DNA of 64,000 nucleotides from Actinernus sp. WN-2022 (lineage: Eukaryota > Cnidaria > Anthozoa > Actiniaria > Actinernidae): contig JAOWCC010000655.1 of assembly GCA_030867875.1 (NCBI GenBank), positions 11,058,269-11,122,268 of the forward strand, written 5' to 3'. How positions within the stretch are numbered: position 1 is the first letter of the stretch; every line of letters begins with the position of its first letter. The translations under genes were made by a program, and so were the position numbers. The notes below the pieces were generated by a model, which was given only the letters and a program-made list of their open reading frames with translations, was not told where the DNA came from and did no database searches. This document shows positions 37,801 to 52,800 of the stretch, piece after piece.

Positions 37801-40800
37801 ACAGTTCAGTGTACATTACCATCTCTATCTCTGTTGCATCCCAAAACTGCCAACACAGTACATTCAAGACATGAAATTCTGCTTAGCTAAGCCAAACGCG
37901 CTTCTGAATTTCCGTGCTTCTCTCGTAAATACGTCACGCGACCAAATGTCTGTTTTTAACAATATAGTTGTAGCGATAAAATAATTATAAGGCATTTCGG
38001 AATAATAATTACATTTAACAATACGGCCAAATCCTTTCGAAGAGTCTTTCTGATGAATCTTTCCGATGAATCGAAAAATTGGACTCATGCAATAAACTCC
38101 GTCAATACCTCTTCGAAAATCGAAGACTATTTGGATAGCCAACAGAGAATCCCCGATATACACAGAAAAAAAAAAGAAGTACACACATAAAACGATGAAT
38201 AAATTAGCTCGGAGCACTAACCCTAATAACTCGTGTTCTGCGCTTGCGCGTACCACTAGTTAAAAACTGTGAACATAATTTTTCTTCTACGATACAGTGT
38301 GTCTCGAATAATCAAGAATTCACTTTTGATGCCATCCCATCAATTGATAATGATCATGAATCATATGCGAAACAGTAGGTTTGCCCTTTTTGCAGGTTTT
38401 AATGAGTGTTCCTGCAACCCTTGCCAACATGGAGGCTCGTGTACAGACCAGTTAGACGGATACACTTGTAACTGTACTGCAAATTTTACTGGAACCATTT
38501 GTCAGTCGTCGGTCTTTTCTGGTAAGTATTATCCAATCGCACTTTAGAGGAAACCCTTTAATGTTGGAACAACTCGCCGCTAAATTGTTGGTAATATGGT
38601 CTAAGTTGAAAATATGTTGAAGAAAAGTGGAACATATATCTTAGTTTTTGAAAATATTTGACATGAGTATGAGCCATTTTGGTCACGGGCGCCGCCGTCT
38701 TGGGTCTGATGACGTTTCGCGGCGTCCCTATTGTCAATAACTGTTGTCGTGTAATAATAAGAATCTCCGCCCACATTTATTTTTTTCTGAGGTTCAAACC
38801 TCAGAACATTCACAAATTTTTTTCCTCTCCATTTTCGTTTAAATTTATCTGTAGGATAAGTTTTGGTGATCGGGATAGGGACTGTGAAGTGTTTTGACCG
38901 TGAGAGACGCGCTGTCCCCAATGCATGTCTTGTGAAGGGCGGCATCTGATATGCCGTGCATGCTTGTAAATGGCGTAAGGGATGCTCTTAAGTTGAATTG
39001 ACTTGAAACAAGAGGTTTCGACAACATGTTGAAATATACCCTTTCACGGTTTTCTGTGAAAAGCACATTAAAATTAGTAGGAATGTCAATTTTCTGGGTT
39101 ATAACTTGTATAGGAACGAATATACTGCTACAGTCGAAGCTCTCCTTGCGACCACTCTCGTAAGCGACCAGCTCTAGTTACGACCACCATCTCGAAACCC
39201 CGTTTGAATTGTCACTTAATCTCTGCATAGTTAATAGAGTGGAATGGTTAGAAAACCCGGCAAACTTCAAAAGGGCAAACAAAGGCGCTGCGATTTAGGT
39301 TGGAAGGGGTAAGACAAAAGATTGTGCACGATCATAGTTCATTAGCGTTCCCTGAACGACTGAACTCACATGTTTCTATTGGCTGATTGATTAACATGTT
39401 GGAATTTCTATTGTGTTTTGTGCACGATAGTGGTTGAAAAAAGCTAACAAAGACATATAACAAAGAAGGTCCCTGAGTTTTCTAACCATTCCACTTTATA
39501 ATATAAATTATGGGATCATCCTAAGAACGTGCGATTTGATTGGATGCTCAGCGTGCTTGATTTTGTTATAAAGGCACGCTCAAGAAAAAATCAAGCACGC
39601 TGAGAATCCAATCAAAACAAAACGTATCGGTGATTGTTTTTCGCGAGTTTATATAGCTATCGGAGATAATTTCATAGACTGGGAAGAAAACAGGTCCGAC
39701 TTTGAGTTGTTAAGGTGTGTTGAAGAAGAGGAAAATAAAAGTCGCTTCCCAAAACTAAAAGAAAATGATCGGCGAGAGAATTTAGCATCGGCTTCGTACA
39801 CTAAGTCTAAAGGGACCACAAAATGGGATGCTAAAACGTTTGAAGTTGAGAAAAGCAATGTCCACATTCTAATACAGTGTTACTCATTGACAGTTTGATA
39901 TAAAAATTTTTTGAATTTATGAAAAATGTGTTTTTTCTAACAGCCTGGTGTATTATTAAAACGAGAGGAAAGTGACAGCACAACAACAAGACATGACTCA
40001 CCAATAACTCGACGATAACTGTAATAAGCCTGCTTTATGCTGAAACCTGAACAGTGAATTGTGAAGAATACAATGGGATTTCTCTGGTTACATGTAGAAT
40101 TTCGTTTGAGAGGTTCCTGACTGTTCCTGAATGAATAACGGGCGATAAAACGTGCAGAGTACCCAGAACTGGCAGAATTTCAAAACAGTAGATTGGCCAT
40201 GCCAACGAAGAGAGCCTCAAAAGCTACGCAACACAGCCACCAGAGCAGCAGTTACAACACTGTTCCTTGGGATAAAGAAAATATCCTTCTTCAGACCACA
40301 GAATCAGTAATCAGTGTCAACTATGCAGTTGTTGTAGAAAATAGTCGGCAATCCTCAACTCACGTGTCCAACTCTACTGCCGCTAAGTCGCTAAAGCTTT
40401 CTCTGTGAATACGTTTCCATCAAGCATTTTCAACGCCTTGTACTATCACAGTGTGCAGATAAATCTCTCCTGTGCTGACCAGAAATTGTAAAATGAAAGT
40501 ACTTTGTTTCCTGCAACAGTTTTAACCAGATGACAATATTACAACCCATTTCATTTGCCGGCCCTTGCAATTTCTGTCTTTCACTTTTATCGATTCACAC
40601 GTTCTATTCTTAGCAGATTACTTCATCCAATAAGAAACGAGCTTTCAGATCGTCAATGTCAAGCTGTCACAATTGAACCAATCAGCGACGAAAAAAGTTG
40701 TAAACAAGTCAAGTACATTAAAATGGGGTTTTCGCTGTCGTCAGTTTGCTTTTAGATTTTTACGCGGGTTCTAAAGATAGCTTAATTTCCTTCGTCTACA

Positions 40801-43800
40801 TTGAAGTTTATATTATAAAACAAATAAAAGATGGTTCTCCTTGTTATATAACAAAATAATGCACGCTCGAGGTCTTGAAAAACTGCGGATGCACGAGCGG
40901 AACGCGAGTGCATTTAGCAGCTTTTCAAGACTATAGATCGTTTTCACGTGACGTCATCAAAATTCTAATATCTAAACTAAAGGATCTATAACCCTGTTCT
41001 TGTAATATGATTTAGGTATCAGTATACTCAGTATTCTTTGAAAGTTTTACGTCGATACGGTGAATCGTTATTGAATTAGAGTATTTTGAAGTTTGTGACG
41101 GCCCAGCTCAGCGTGTTTCCTAAATGTCATGGAAACCCATATATTTCTGCCAATTTAAAATGTTTGACTTGATTTAACGTTAAAAGTGATATATAATGTG
41201 CTTTGAAGTGAATGCTAAACATATTGCTGGGAAAATTAGCTTTATTTGTAGAGTACGTTTTCGGCCGCCATCTTGGTGTACCAAAGAGGTACACCAACAT
41301 GGCCGCCGCATACAAATTACACTAAATTGTTTGAATATTATTTGTCCGACAGCTCAGTTACGAAGTACTCTAATGCTCCAAAATTTCGGTCATTTACATA
41401 TTTTTATCTGCTCTATATACAACATTAAAAGTATTTTACTAATATCAGTCTTTTCTTGACGCAATGTTTTGTGTGACGTCAGTGAGAACGATCTATTAAC
41501 ATTCGCAAACCTCTTCAGTGTCTGACTGACTATCGAAGAAGAAGGAGCTCAGAAAGCGTGCTCAGTAGATAACTTGAATCTATGTCTTTAACATTGGATA
41601 ACCTACGATCTACTTGGAGGGATGAATTTCTCCCAAATATCCGCCAGGAAATACAACGGGAAGCGAAGCCATTGAATGATTTTTTTTTTGCTTTAAACCG
41701 AAAGTTCGACGAGATAGAAGCTTCGCAAAAATTCATCTCTAACCAATACGATACTCTTGTGGCTCTAGTCCAAGACATTAAGAAGCAAGTTCAAGGAACC
41801 GAAGGCCGGATACAACAAATCGAGAAAGACGCCAACTTCTTGCAAGATGGCAATTACAGACTCGAGAGCCGCCTCGATGAACTGGAACAATATACGAGGA
41901 GGGATTCGCTTGAAATTACAGGAATCCAAACGCGAAGAAATATACAAGAAGCGAGGCCAATTAAGGACAAAGAAGACCAAAGATCTGCCGACAGTCCGAG
42001 CCCAACCAGAATCAGTTGCTATCAAGCACAACGCTGCTATTCATATTAACGAAAGCCTCACCTCCTATAGAAAGCGGCTTTTGGGGCGTATTTTAGAATT
42101 CAAGCGTAATTATCATTACAACTATCTTTGGACCGTTAATGGCAGGATTTTGCTAAGAGAGTCTGACACTTCGCCTCCATTAACCTTTGTCACGTATGAA
42201 CAGTTCGATGAATATCTTGACCAGATAGTACAATAGGTTACTGTAAACTTAATAAGCTTGTCTTCATTAACTAATGTCTGGTCTTCAAGAAATTGTAAGT
42301 ACTCTCCCTTTTTATTCACTATCTGATAGAGAATTTCATGCTATGTTTGGAAGCTGGTCTGGTTTGCTAAACGACGATTTTGACCTTTATGATTTGTTTT
42401 CTAATCCAGATAAACATGACGAATGCGACTCTGATTTGATGCTTGCCGCGCCTAACTCTAATTACTTTTCAGTTTCAAAATTAAACAAAGCTATGAATGA
42501 GTCTGGCCCAAAAGCCCTCTCAATTTTTCACTGTAATGTTAGAAGCCTTCCCAAAAATTTAGATCTACTGGAAGAAATAATTTGCTCTTTAGACTTTAAA
42601 CCGGATATAATAGGAGTTACTGAAACAAAACTTAACGAATATTCAGCTGTTACAAATATTGACATCCGCTCTTATAATTTCCTTCATATTGATTCATTAA
42701 CTAATGCTGGTGGTGCAGGCCTCTACATAGCTAAAAATATTAAAGCTGTACCTAGACCAGATATCAAATTCGAATTGGAATTAGTGGAATCCTGTTGGTC
42801 CCAAATTGATCCAGGAAAGAATGCAAAACCTTTAATTGTTGGTTGTATATACAGACACCCTACTAATGATCTTGCAGAATTTACTACTCAACTAGATAAC
42901 ATTATTAAAACACTAAACCCAAATAAACATCAAATTTACATATTTGGTGACATAAATGTTGACTTTTTTAAATGTAATATACATTCACTGACTGAAGAAT
43001 ATTTAGATATGCTATTTACTAATAGCCTTCTCCCTGTTATTACCAAAGCTACTAGAATAACGGATCACACTTCAACACTTATTGACCATATCTATACCAA
43101 CACACCTTTATCCCAGATTACTTCAGGAATTGCTACTGTTGACATATCTGATCACCTGCCAATATTCTGCATAGTTCGAACTCAAGTGGAAAAAATTAGT
43201 CGCAAACGATATTATCGAGATTATTCTAAATTTAATAAGGATCAATACTTGGCTGATATAAAATTAATAAATTGGGAAGAAGTCTTAGATGTAAGAAAGA
43301 ATTTAAATGAAAAAACACATGATACAATCAATGCCATAATGACAACTGTTAACAAACATGCCCCAATGAAACAGGCCTCTAATTCAAAACAAAAATAACT
43401 CTATAAACCTTGGCTTACAGCTGGCATACTTAAATCAATAAAAAGGAAGCAAAAAATGTATCGTACACATTTTAATAGCAAAGACCCACAGAAAACTAGG
43501 GAATATAAGCAATATGCAAATATACTTACACATTTGAAAGATAAAAGCAAAAAAGACTACTATTCCAACTAATTTTTTAAACATAAAGATAATCTTAAAC
43601 ATACTGCAACAGAATTAGGTAATTATAGACCTATAGCAATTATTTCATCATTCAGTAAAGTTCTGGAAAAAATGGTATATGACCAACTGATGTCCTTCCT
43701 TGAAAAATATAATATACTATTTAATTATCAGTTTGGCTTTAGGAAAGGCTACTCTACAGAATATGCAATACTCGAAACTATAGAAAACCTGAAGACGGCT

Positions 43801-46800
43801 ATAGATGAAAACAAAATAACTTGTGGTATATTCCTAGATTTTTCGAAGGCATTTGATACGATTAACCATGATATTTTATTGGCAAAAATGTATAAATATG
43901 GCGTTCGTGGTTTATCACATAATTGGTTCTCAAGCTATTTAACAGATCGTAAACAATATGTTAAAATTGATAATACAGAATCTAGTCTAAGAAACATAAC
44001 CTGTGGCATTCCACAAGGATCAACTTTAGGCCCTTTACTTTTTTTATTGTACATAAATGATCTTCCAAACTCCTCTCAAAAACTCCTTTTCAGAATATTC
44101 GCTGATGATACAAATATTTTATATTCTTCAAATAACTCTGAAGAACTAGAAAGAGGCTTGCTAATGTTTTAAAATATTGTGCATCAAACAAATTATCGAT
44201 TAATTAAAAAAAAAAAATTATATGTTGATAACCTCCCCTAAGAAGAACCCTAATATAAGAATAACTGCTTGCAATATTGAGCAAAAAACATATATTAAAT
44301 ATCTTGGGGTTTTTATTGACGAACACTTACGATGGGACACTCAAATTACACATGTTAATAATAAAATTGCCAAAAATATTGGAATTATTTGTAAGCTAAG
44401 ATACCATATTTCTATTACTATTCTAAAGCAACTTTATTATACTCTTATCTATTCGTATTTGAGTTATGGCATAATGACCTGGGGTACTGCTGTTAAGACT
44501 AGACTAAGTAAAATTAAAACAAAGCAAAATAAATGTGTTCGCTGCATTTTCTTTGCTAGCAAATTTGAAAATGCCACCCCATATTATAGAATTTTGCAAA
44601 TTCTAAAACTTGACAATGCCTTTAATCTAAAAATCTCCACTCTTGTTCACAAAATTAAATATGTTAAAATAGGTGTACCACCTGCTTTTTTCGACTTAGT
44701 CCCCTCTGCAACTGATATTCATAATTATAATACTAGATATGCTACCAACCAAAACTTATACAGACCAGCTTCCAGAACTAATTATGGTCTATCGAGATTT
44801 AAATCTCTTGCATCACGATTATGGGAAAAAATACCGTTAGAAATAAAATCCCTCCCACACAATAGTTTTAAAAAACAATACAAATTATTTTTACTTGAAA
44901 ACCAGGCCTAAGTTATTTGTGTAAAATTGTAAATATAAAAAAATAACTAAGATCGAATTAATATATTCATACCATCTTTATTCTTTGCATATATATAAAT
45001 TTAATGTTCAAATTTCGTGCATTGTACAAAATCCGAGCATGTGATTGGCTAATGAGCGTGCATTATTGGTGACCACAGCACTCGACCCAGACCCTCTCGA
45101 TCTCTTACCTAGGGAAAGGGAGACCTAGTCCTTCGCTTAGTTACGTGTTTGGACGGCTTGGAAAACCTCATCGCATATTAAACACTGAAAATGCAGACAA
45201 TTACTAGAAAGATAACGGCAGGATTGAACTCTGTTGCCTGTGTGACAGAAGATATATATTTTGAGGCGAACATTTGCATATTCGCTCGTTGGAAATGGCT
45301 GATTTGCGAGTGCTGCAAGTACAACTTTACAAGTCAACATGTGTCCGAGTGAACAAAGGTTTCTACAACACTCTAGTAGTCTTACTTAAGAAATGGATTG
45401 TATTTCCGAGACCTTACTCTGTCAATAAGAGAAGAAAATTAAGCGAGAATTCAGTGGATGGTTCGAAAACCCAGGATATTTGATTTGGAAAATGTTTGCA
45501 TCGGAGCCGAGCACATGGCCGGAGGCCGGTTTCGAGTCAAGATTTCAATTCACTGCCCCACTGGAATCCGCTGCAGGTTAGTCATTTTCGAATGAAAGAA
45601 ACTATTAAAGAAAGCAGACTATCTAGGAGTTGAGCCGGCTAAATGATTGATATTTGAATACATGGCTCCAAGAGAAACGTTTTCGAGTTAAATGTACAAT
45701 CATACTATTCGCCTCACATTATGTTTTCAGGCAAATATTTGCATAATCGTTCGTTAGAAATGGCTGATATGCAAGCGCTGGAAGTACAATAACTGACAAG
45801 TCAACATGTATCTGAGTAAACAAAAGTTTCTACAACACTCTAGCAGTCCAAACTGAAGAAATGGATTTTATTTCCGGCGAGACCTTACTCTGTCAATAAG
45901 AGGAGACAATGAAGCGACAATTCAGTGGAAGGTTCGAAAACCTAGGATATTTTTATTTGGAAAATGTTTGCATCAGAGCCGAGCACATGGAAGCCGGTTT
46001 CAAGATTTCAATTCACTGGAATCTGCAGGTTAGTTATTTTCGAATGAAAGAAACTATTAAAGAAAGTAGACTATCTAGGAGTTAAGCCGGCTAAATACTC
46101 GATATTTTAATACATATAGCTCCAAGAGAAATGTTTTCGAGTTAAATGTACAAACATGTACTCGCAAGGCGTCAACTAAACTGACCGAACGCCAAAGTAA
46201 ATTATTTTTTGCAAAGTTATCTACTTCTGTTTTTATTCATTGTCTATTGAAATGACTTTTCTTTGTGGAGATATTTACCGTAAAATAATTTAATTCATGC
46301 GAAATATTTTACTTCTTTACTGATGAAATTGTTATTGACAACTGATTTCAATTGAAATTCACGGCTGACAGTGCACTCAGTTTGAATATTAAAAGGGTTA
46401 GAGACTTTATGTTTATGCTTTATCGGCAAAATACAGTCACTTGCTGACTGTACGATGAACTCAAAATTTCTTCATACTGCATTCGGCCTTCGGCCTCATG
46501 CAGTATTCATTATTTCTCGTTCATCGTACAGTCAGCGCGTGCCTGTATTTGTCGATAAAGAACTCACAAGCAGTCTCTAACCCTTACATATTGTCAACGT
46601 CTCCATATAATTATGTATCAATATTGTAAATAAATTAGTATTAATTCTAGCCGCTTACCACTCAAGAAAATTTGTACAATAGATATTTATGTATTTTCTG
46701 TGCTCCAAATATCCTCATTTATTTTTCTTGTGATAGAGGTCAACTAGAAAGCCTATGGCTCCTTTGACCTCTATGCACATTCTTGAAATTCAAAACTATT

Positions 46801-49800
46801 TTATTATTACTGTACCTCTCTTTTCCTTTCTACAATTATTTTCTTGTGTAATTATCTTTAAAAGAAATAGTGCAAAATAAAACGACCTTGAACTTGAACT
46901 TCAATATCGGTGATAAACAATAATCGTATAAATACATAACGTACATCAAATTACATTACGTATTAAATTACATATGAAAAGAGCTAAAAGCTCTCGTAAG
47001 AGACAACCATCTATTGTTTTAGCGCGTGGTCGCTTACAAGAGCTCATTCTCGTAAGCGACCAGCTCTAGTTACGACAACTTTTACGAATTACCGAGGTGG
47101 TCGCTTACGAGAGCTTCGACTGTATGTAAAATTCGTAGCGATAGGAAACTTTGCCTGGAAAAGCAGCCGATTGCGTTACTACCAGTGATCCCGTGTGTAA
47201 GCCCATGAAACATCTGTACGGCTCTTCATAACAGTGCACGAATAATTCGAAATCGGAAATAGGTTCAAAACCGGTACCTTCGCACGTGTAATTGTATCAC
47301 GAAACTGATAACTAAACAGGTTATATATTAACTTTGTCACGTGTCTTACTATCGGTGTTCGATTCATGTCATGGTATCACTCTTCCGCCGTAGTCGGAAG
47401 GCTCGAGCTTCAAACCTCAGGCAAATCATGTATTTTTTGCTCTCCATTTTGGTTTAAATTTAATTATCTGTGGGATAAGTTTTGGGGATCGGGATAGGGA
47501 CTGTAAAGTGTTGTGACCGTGGGAGGCGCGCTGTCCCTACTGCATGTATTGTGAAGGGACGACAAACCGCGTTCAGATTTTATACAGCCGAAAAGTGGAA
47601 CACAAAACTGTAATTTTGTATTCTGTTTCTCCACTGCTCGTTTTCACGTAACGCCATCGCCGCCATCTTGGTTGAACCTAAACTTAAGATCGCCGTCAAT
47701 GGCTTATAGGAACCATAAAAAGTTCATTTATTTTAAAACTGGCCATAGACACTTATAACTGGCCATAGACACTTATAACTGGCCATAAACACTTATAACT
47801 GGCCATAGACACTTATAACTGGCCATAGACACTTATAACTGTCCGTCAACACTTATAACAGGCCGTCGACACTTATAAGTTATAAGTGTCGACGGACAGT
47901 TATTCACTCTTCTTAATATTTATGCGCATATAATTAGCTACACGAAAACGAGGCTATCCCCGCAACGTTTCTTAGCTGAAAAGTAAAATGGCGTCGCGGA
48001 CGGAACATTGCTGTGTTCTTCTATGCATTGTCCTTTTGATCTCAGGTGGACTTTGCGGCATCGAATTAGATATGTCCATGAATATTAAGAAATGTATTTT
48101 TGTTGGGCATTCGTAATTAGCACCTAGTGTTCTTCCCTAAGGACTTGGAGTTGTTATTTAAGATGATATTTGCATATATCTTTCACTTGACGCCAGCCAG
48201 TTTACACGGTCGGTTATCCGAGCCAAAATTTATAGACACTATGTAATCCCGGCTTTATACAGCGGTTGTTTATGTAAGTAAGTTTTTTGATGACCCTTAA
48301 CCTCCAGGGGTCTTGGCGAATTCGCATAGGGTTGGAGTATACGTTTCCAGAATAGTTTTTTCCTCAAAGTGAGGTTTTAACCTGGTTTTTCGTATCCGGC
48401 GATTCGTCTTTAGTTTAACATTAATATGTAATGTTTATACGGCAATAAATTTGACATAACTGGTCGGCATCCTCCTAACACGCCTTGCTTGATGTGTATG
48501 TAGAATATACAACATAAATATTTTCTATGCGGCGGAGCGCAGTGACAGAGCATAGAAGAGTCAATAAGTGTATATGGCCAGTTACTCGAAAATAAATGAT
48601 TTTTTTATGGCCCCTATAAGCCACCGTACGATGACCTTCCGCAGTGCGTACTGCATTGTAGTTGTCGCGTCGAGTACAGAAATCATGGTTTTAATTCTGC
48701 TACATCACTTAATCCATTATGATTTGAAGCTGCAATTGCAACTTCATTCAAGCCACTTCGAATGGGGGAGGGCACCGTTATCATCAAGAAATGCATGATT
48801 TTCCGCCCCTCCCCCTCAGTTTTGTAAGGTTTGCAGATCTTACCCCAAATTTTCAAACAACATGCTGTGTTCGTCGTGCTTAGTACCAAAACTATGATTT
48901 TAACGCTGTAACTTTATTTAATTATGGAAAAGCAAAAGTAGCTAATGAGGCATGTCTTGTTCCGTCACTGGTGCAACCCAACAATTGGCTGGAAGAACAT
49001 TCTTAAAATAGCCAAATTTGTCAAAACGCCTTGACACCTATACAGGAGATATGGACGCTCCTCGTTATGGGCTCCTCATAACAGAAAATCGGTCACAAAG
49101 CGCTCGATTAACATTGTTGGCTTCGCTTTTTTCATCGTGATTGTATATGCTTGTTTTGTAGGCCTGTTGCTCATTCGTATTTACATCCTCAAAATTCGTC
49201 TTGTGGGTGGCAGTATATTTTGCATACGTCACTAACATTGTGATTTTTCCCGAGCAACTTTTGTAAGAATATTCAGGATGCGAATATGAATGAACAACTG
49301 GCCTTCAAAACAAGTATACGATTGCGACCCTGGGCGTCTCCAGCAGTAAAGATCACTGTGTCAGTCAATCAAAGGTTTTTATATGCATGTGCCAATATAC
49401 TCCTCGGTGTTGGCAGTTTCGCAGGCTACGTGCTCCAGGCCAAGCTCCGAAATACCATTTTGGCAAAGTCAAAAAAACACGAAAATAAATACTGTATTCC
49501 TAACATAGATGAACTGGTGATAATTATTTTTGTCCGTGAGTTGTATTTAGAAAGTTTTATTTTAATCTATTCATGCCTAATACATGATGTACATGCAGTA
49601 AAAGTAACTAGTACATTTAGGATTGTTCTTAAAGGTAACGTAAATGAACTTAAAATAACTAGTAAATTTAGGATGACCCTTAAACATCCTTAAAGGTACT
49701 ATGAATATTTAAATTAATTTAAGGCAGCACCTTAAATGCACTTAAAGTGAATACCATTTTTAAGAATATCCTGAAATGTCCTTAAAGTGCCCCTACGATC

Positions 49801-52800
49801 AAATTTTGACATATCAATGTTTTTGCATATTCATAAAGTAGAGTTCATATATTATTACCAGTTCAAATTGTTTTTCGATACAACGACAGGAAGTCTTATT
49901 TTTTTAGCTACGAATATTGAATCTACACGTCCGCCATTACTGGAAGCCGTGCCCTTTGTTCAGCTTTAAACAAAGGTTTATTCACCGGAAATGATGTCAT
50001 ACACTTAACGCTCGCCTGCAGAACACAACGCCTGGAGGCATATTTCTACTAAAAACGTCTTCATGTACATAAGAAGAAAGTTATATTTATCTTTGCGAGG
50101 TTGGCTACTTTTTTATGCACGCTATTTCGCGCCACGAGGTTGTCGTGTTAAGTGTATGACATCACTTCCGGTGAATAAACCTTTGTTTAAAGCTGAACAA
50201 AGGGCACGGTTTCCAGCAATGGCGGACAGGATTTTACCGGTAAACTCTCCTAAAATTTGTGGTTTAAGATGTCCATTTGGGAATATTTTTTACTATTTCG
50301 GATATTTCTAATACTGATTGACCTATAGACACTGAAAAAGTGGCAAATCGAAATGAAAATTTTCGTCGTAGTGGCACTTTAAAATTGCTAGTATATTTAA
50401 ATGCTTTAAGTGGTACAGTAAAGTCCCTTAAATTAACTACTAAATTAAAGGACACACAGTAAAGGTAACTTAAATTAACTACTAAATTAAAGGACACACA
50501 GTAAAGGTAACTTAAATTAACTACTACATTAAAGGACACACAGTAAAGGTAACTTAAATTAACTACTAAATTAAAGGACACACAGTAAAGGTAACTTAAA
50601 TTAACTACTAAATTAAAGGACACACAGTAAAGGTAACTTAAATTAACTACTAAATTAAAGGACACACAGTAAAGGTAACTTAAATTAACTACTAAATTAA
50701 AGGACACACAGTAAAGGTAACTTAAATTAACTACTAAATTAAAGGACACACAGTAAAGGTAACTTAAATTAACTACTAAATTAAAGGACATACAGTAAAG
50801 GTAACTTAAATTAACTACTAAATTAAAGGACACACAGTAAAGGTAACGCGGACGGAACATTGCTGTGTTCTTCTATGCATTGTCCTTTTGATCTCAGGTG
50901 GACTTTGCGGCATCCCCGATGCGGGGATAGCCTCGTTTTTGAGTAGCGAATTAGATATGTCCATGAATATTAAGAAGAGTCAATAAGTGTATATGGCCAG
51001 TTACTTGAAAATAAATGATTTTTTTATGGCCCCTATAAGCCACCGTACGATGACCTTCCGCAGTGCGTACTGCATTGTAGTTGTCGCGTCGAGTACAGAA
51101 ACCATGGTTTTAATTCTGCCACATCACTTAATCCATTATGATTTGAAGCTGCAATTGCAACTTCATTCAAGCCACTTCGAATGGGGGAGGGCACCGTTAT
51201 CATCAAGAAATGCATGATTTGCCACCCCTCCCCCTCGGTTTTGCAAGGTTTGCAGATCTTACCCCAAATTTTCAAACAACATGCTGTGTTCGTCGTGCTT
51301 AATACCAAAACTATGATTTTAACGCTGTAACTTTATTTAATTATGGAAAAGCAAAAGTAGCTAATGAGGCATGTCTTGTTCCGTCACTGGTGCAACCCAA
51401 CAATTGGCTGGAAGAACATTCTTAAAATAGCCAAATTTGTCAAAACGCCTTGACACCTATACAGGAGATATGGACGCTCCTCGTTATGGGCTCCTCATAA
51501 CAGAAAATCGGTCACAAAGCGCTCGATTAACATTGTTGGCTTCGCTTTTTTCATCGTGATTGTATATGCTTGTTTTGTAGGCCCGTTGCTCATTCGTATT
51601 TACATCTTCAAAATTCGTCTTGTGGGTGGCAGTATATTTTGCATACGTCACTAACATTGTGATTTTTCCCGAGCAACTTTTGTAAGAATATTCAGGATGC
51701 GAATATGAATGAACAACTGGCCTGCAAAACAAGTATACGAGTGCGACTCTGGGCGTCTCCAGCAGTAAAGATCACTGTGTCAGTCAATAAAAGGTTTTTA
51801 TATGCCAATATACTCCTCGGTGTTGGCAGTTTCGCAGGCTACGTGCTCCAGGCCAAGCTCCGAAATACCATTTTGGCAAAGTCAAAAAAACACGAAAATA
51901 AATACTGTATTCCTAACATAGATGAACTGGTGATAATTCTTTTTGTCCGTGAGTTGTATTTAGAAAGTTTTATTTTAATCTATTCATGCCTAATACATGA
52001 TGTACATGCAGTAAAAGTAACTAGTACATTTAGGATTGTTCTTAAAGGTAACGTAAATGAACTTAAAATAACTAGTAAATTTAGGATGACTCTTAAACAT
52101 CCTTAAAGGTACTATGAATATTTAAATTAATTTAAGGCAGCACCTTAAATGCACTTAAAGTGAATACCATTTTTAAGAATATCCTGAAATGTCCTTAAAA
52201 TTGCTAGTATAGTTAAATGCTTTAAGTGGTACAGCAAAGTCCCTTAAATGAACTACTAAATATAAGGACACACAGTAAAGGTAACTTTAAATGCACTACT
52301 AAATTTAAGGTACCTTTCAGGTTTTAATTAGCCTGGGTTCAGCCGTCCGTCTCCCCTGGGATTACGGAGGTCTGTGTACAGGCTAGTTTTAATTAAAGGT
52401 AACTAAATTCGTCTTTTCGCCTAGTGTTAGGCCCCAAGAACTGTGGCGAAGTTCTCAAGTGTGGCGGGACGACAAATGGTGTTTACACTGTGGATCCTGA
52501 TGGTCTGGGAAAATTCAAGGTAATACTGTGATACTACTGTATTTAAAATAACATTTCTTACATTAATTTCGTTGGTGGGTGAAATCGTACTTATCTCTAT
52601 CAATCAGTATAATTAATAAGTATAGTTCACCGTGGTATGTCCTCTTAGGGACGGACCATTAGATTATTGATGGGGGGTTGCGCAAATCCCCAAAAAAATA
52701 TCGAGCAAGCTCTTCTATCGGAAAAAAAATATCGAGCAACACAATAATCAAGAAGAAAAAAAATCGAGCAAGCACTAAGTGGTCTCATACGCATTTACAA

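Larger units (their letters stand above)
41500..44945 (+). mobile_element. Non-LTR retrotransposon (CR1/L2/Jockey-like), inactive
   Basis: Order: short 5' UTR, ORF1 (41582-42236, broken), ORF2 (42274-44911, broken) with apurinic endonuclease and RT, and an A/T-rich tail. It sits in the sense orientation in the 13.9-kb host intron. An internal deletion removes the start of the RT, so the element cannot transpose by itself. Confidence 0.9.

Noticed and set aside
48568..49693. Open frames preserved in the duplicated copies A and B
   Set aside because: Preservation follows from recent duplication. No domain, start context or splice evidence was seen, and the small indels are not frame-aware.
50264..50860. 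198-codon minus-strand frame with fourteen-residue repeats
   Set aside because: It is the 42-bp minisatellite read in frame. The period is a multiple of three and the unit has no stop, so the frame needs no selection.
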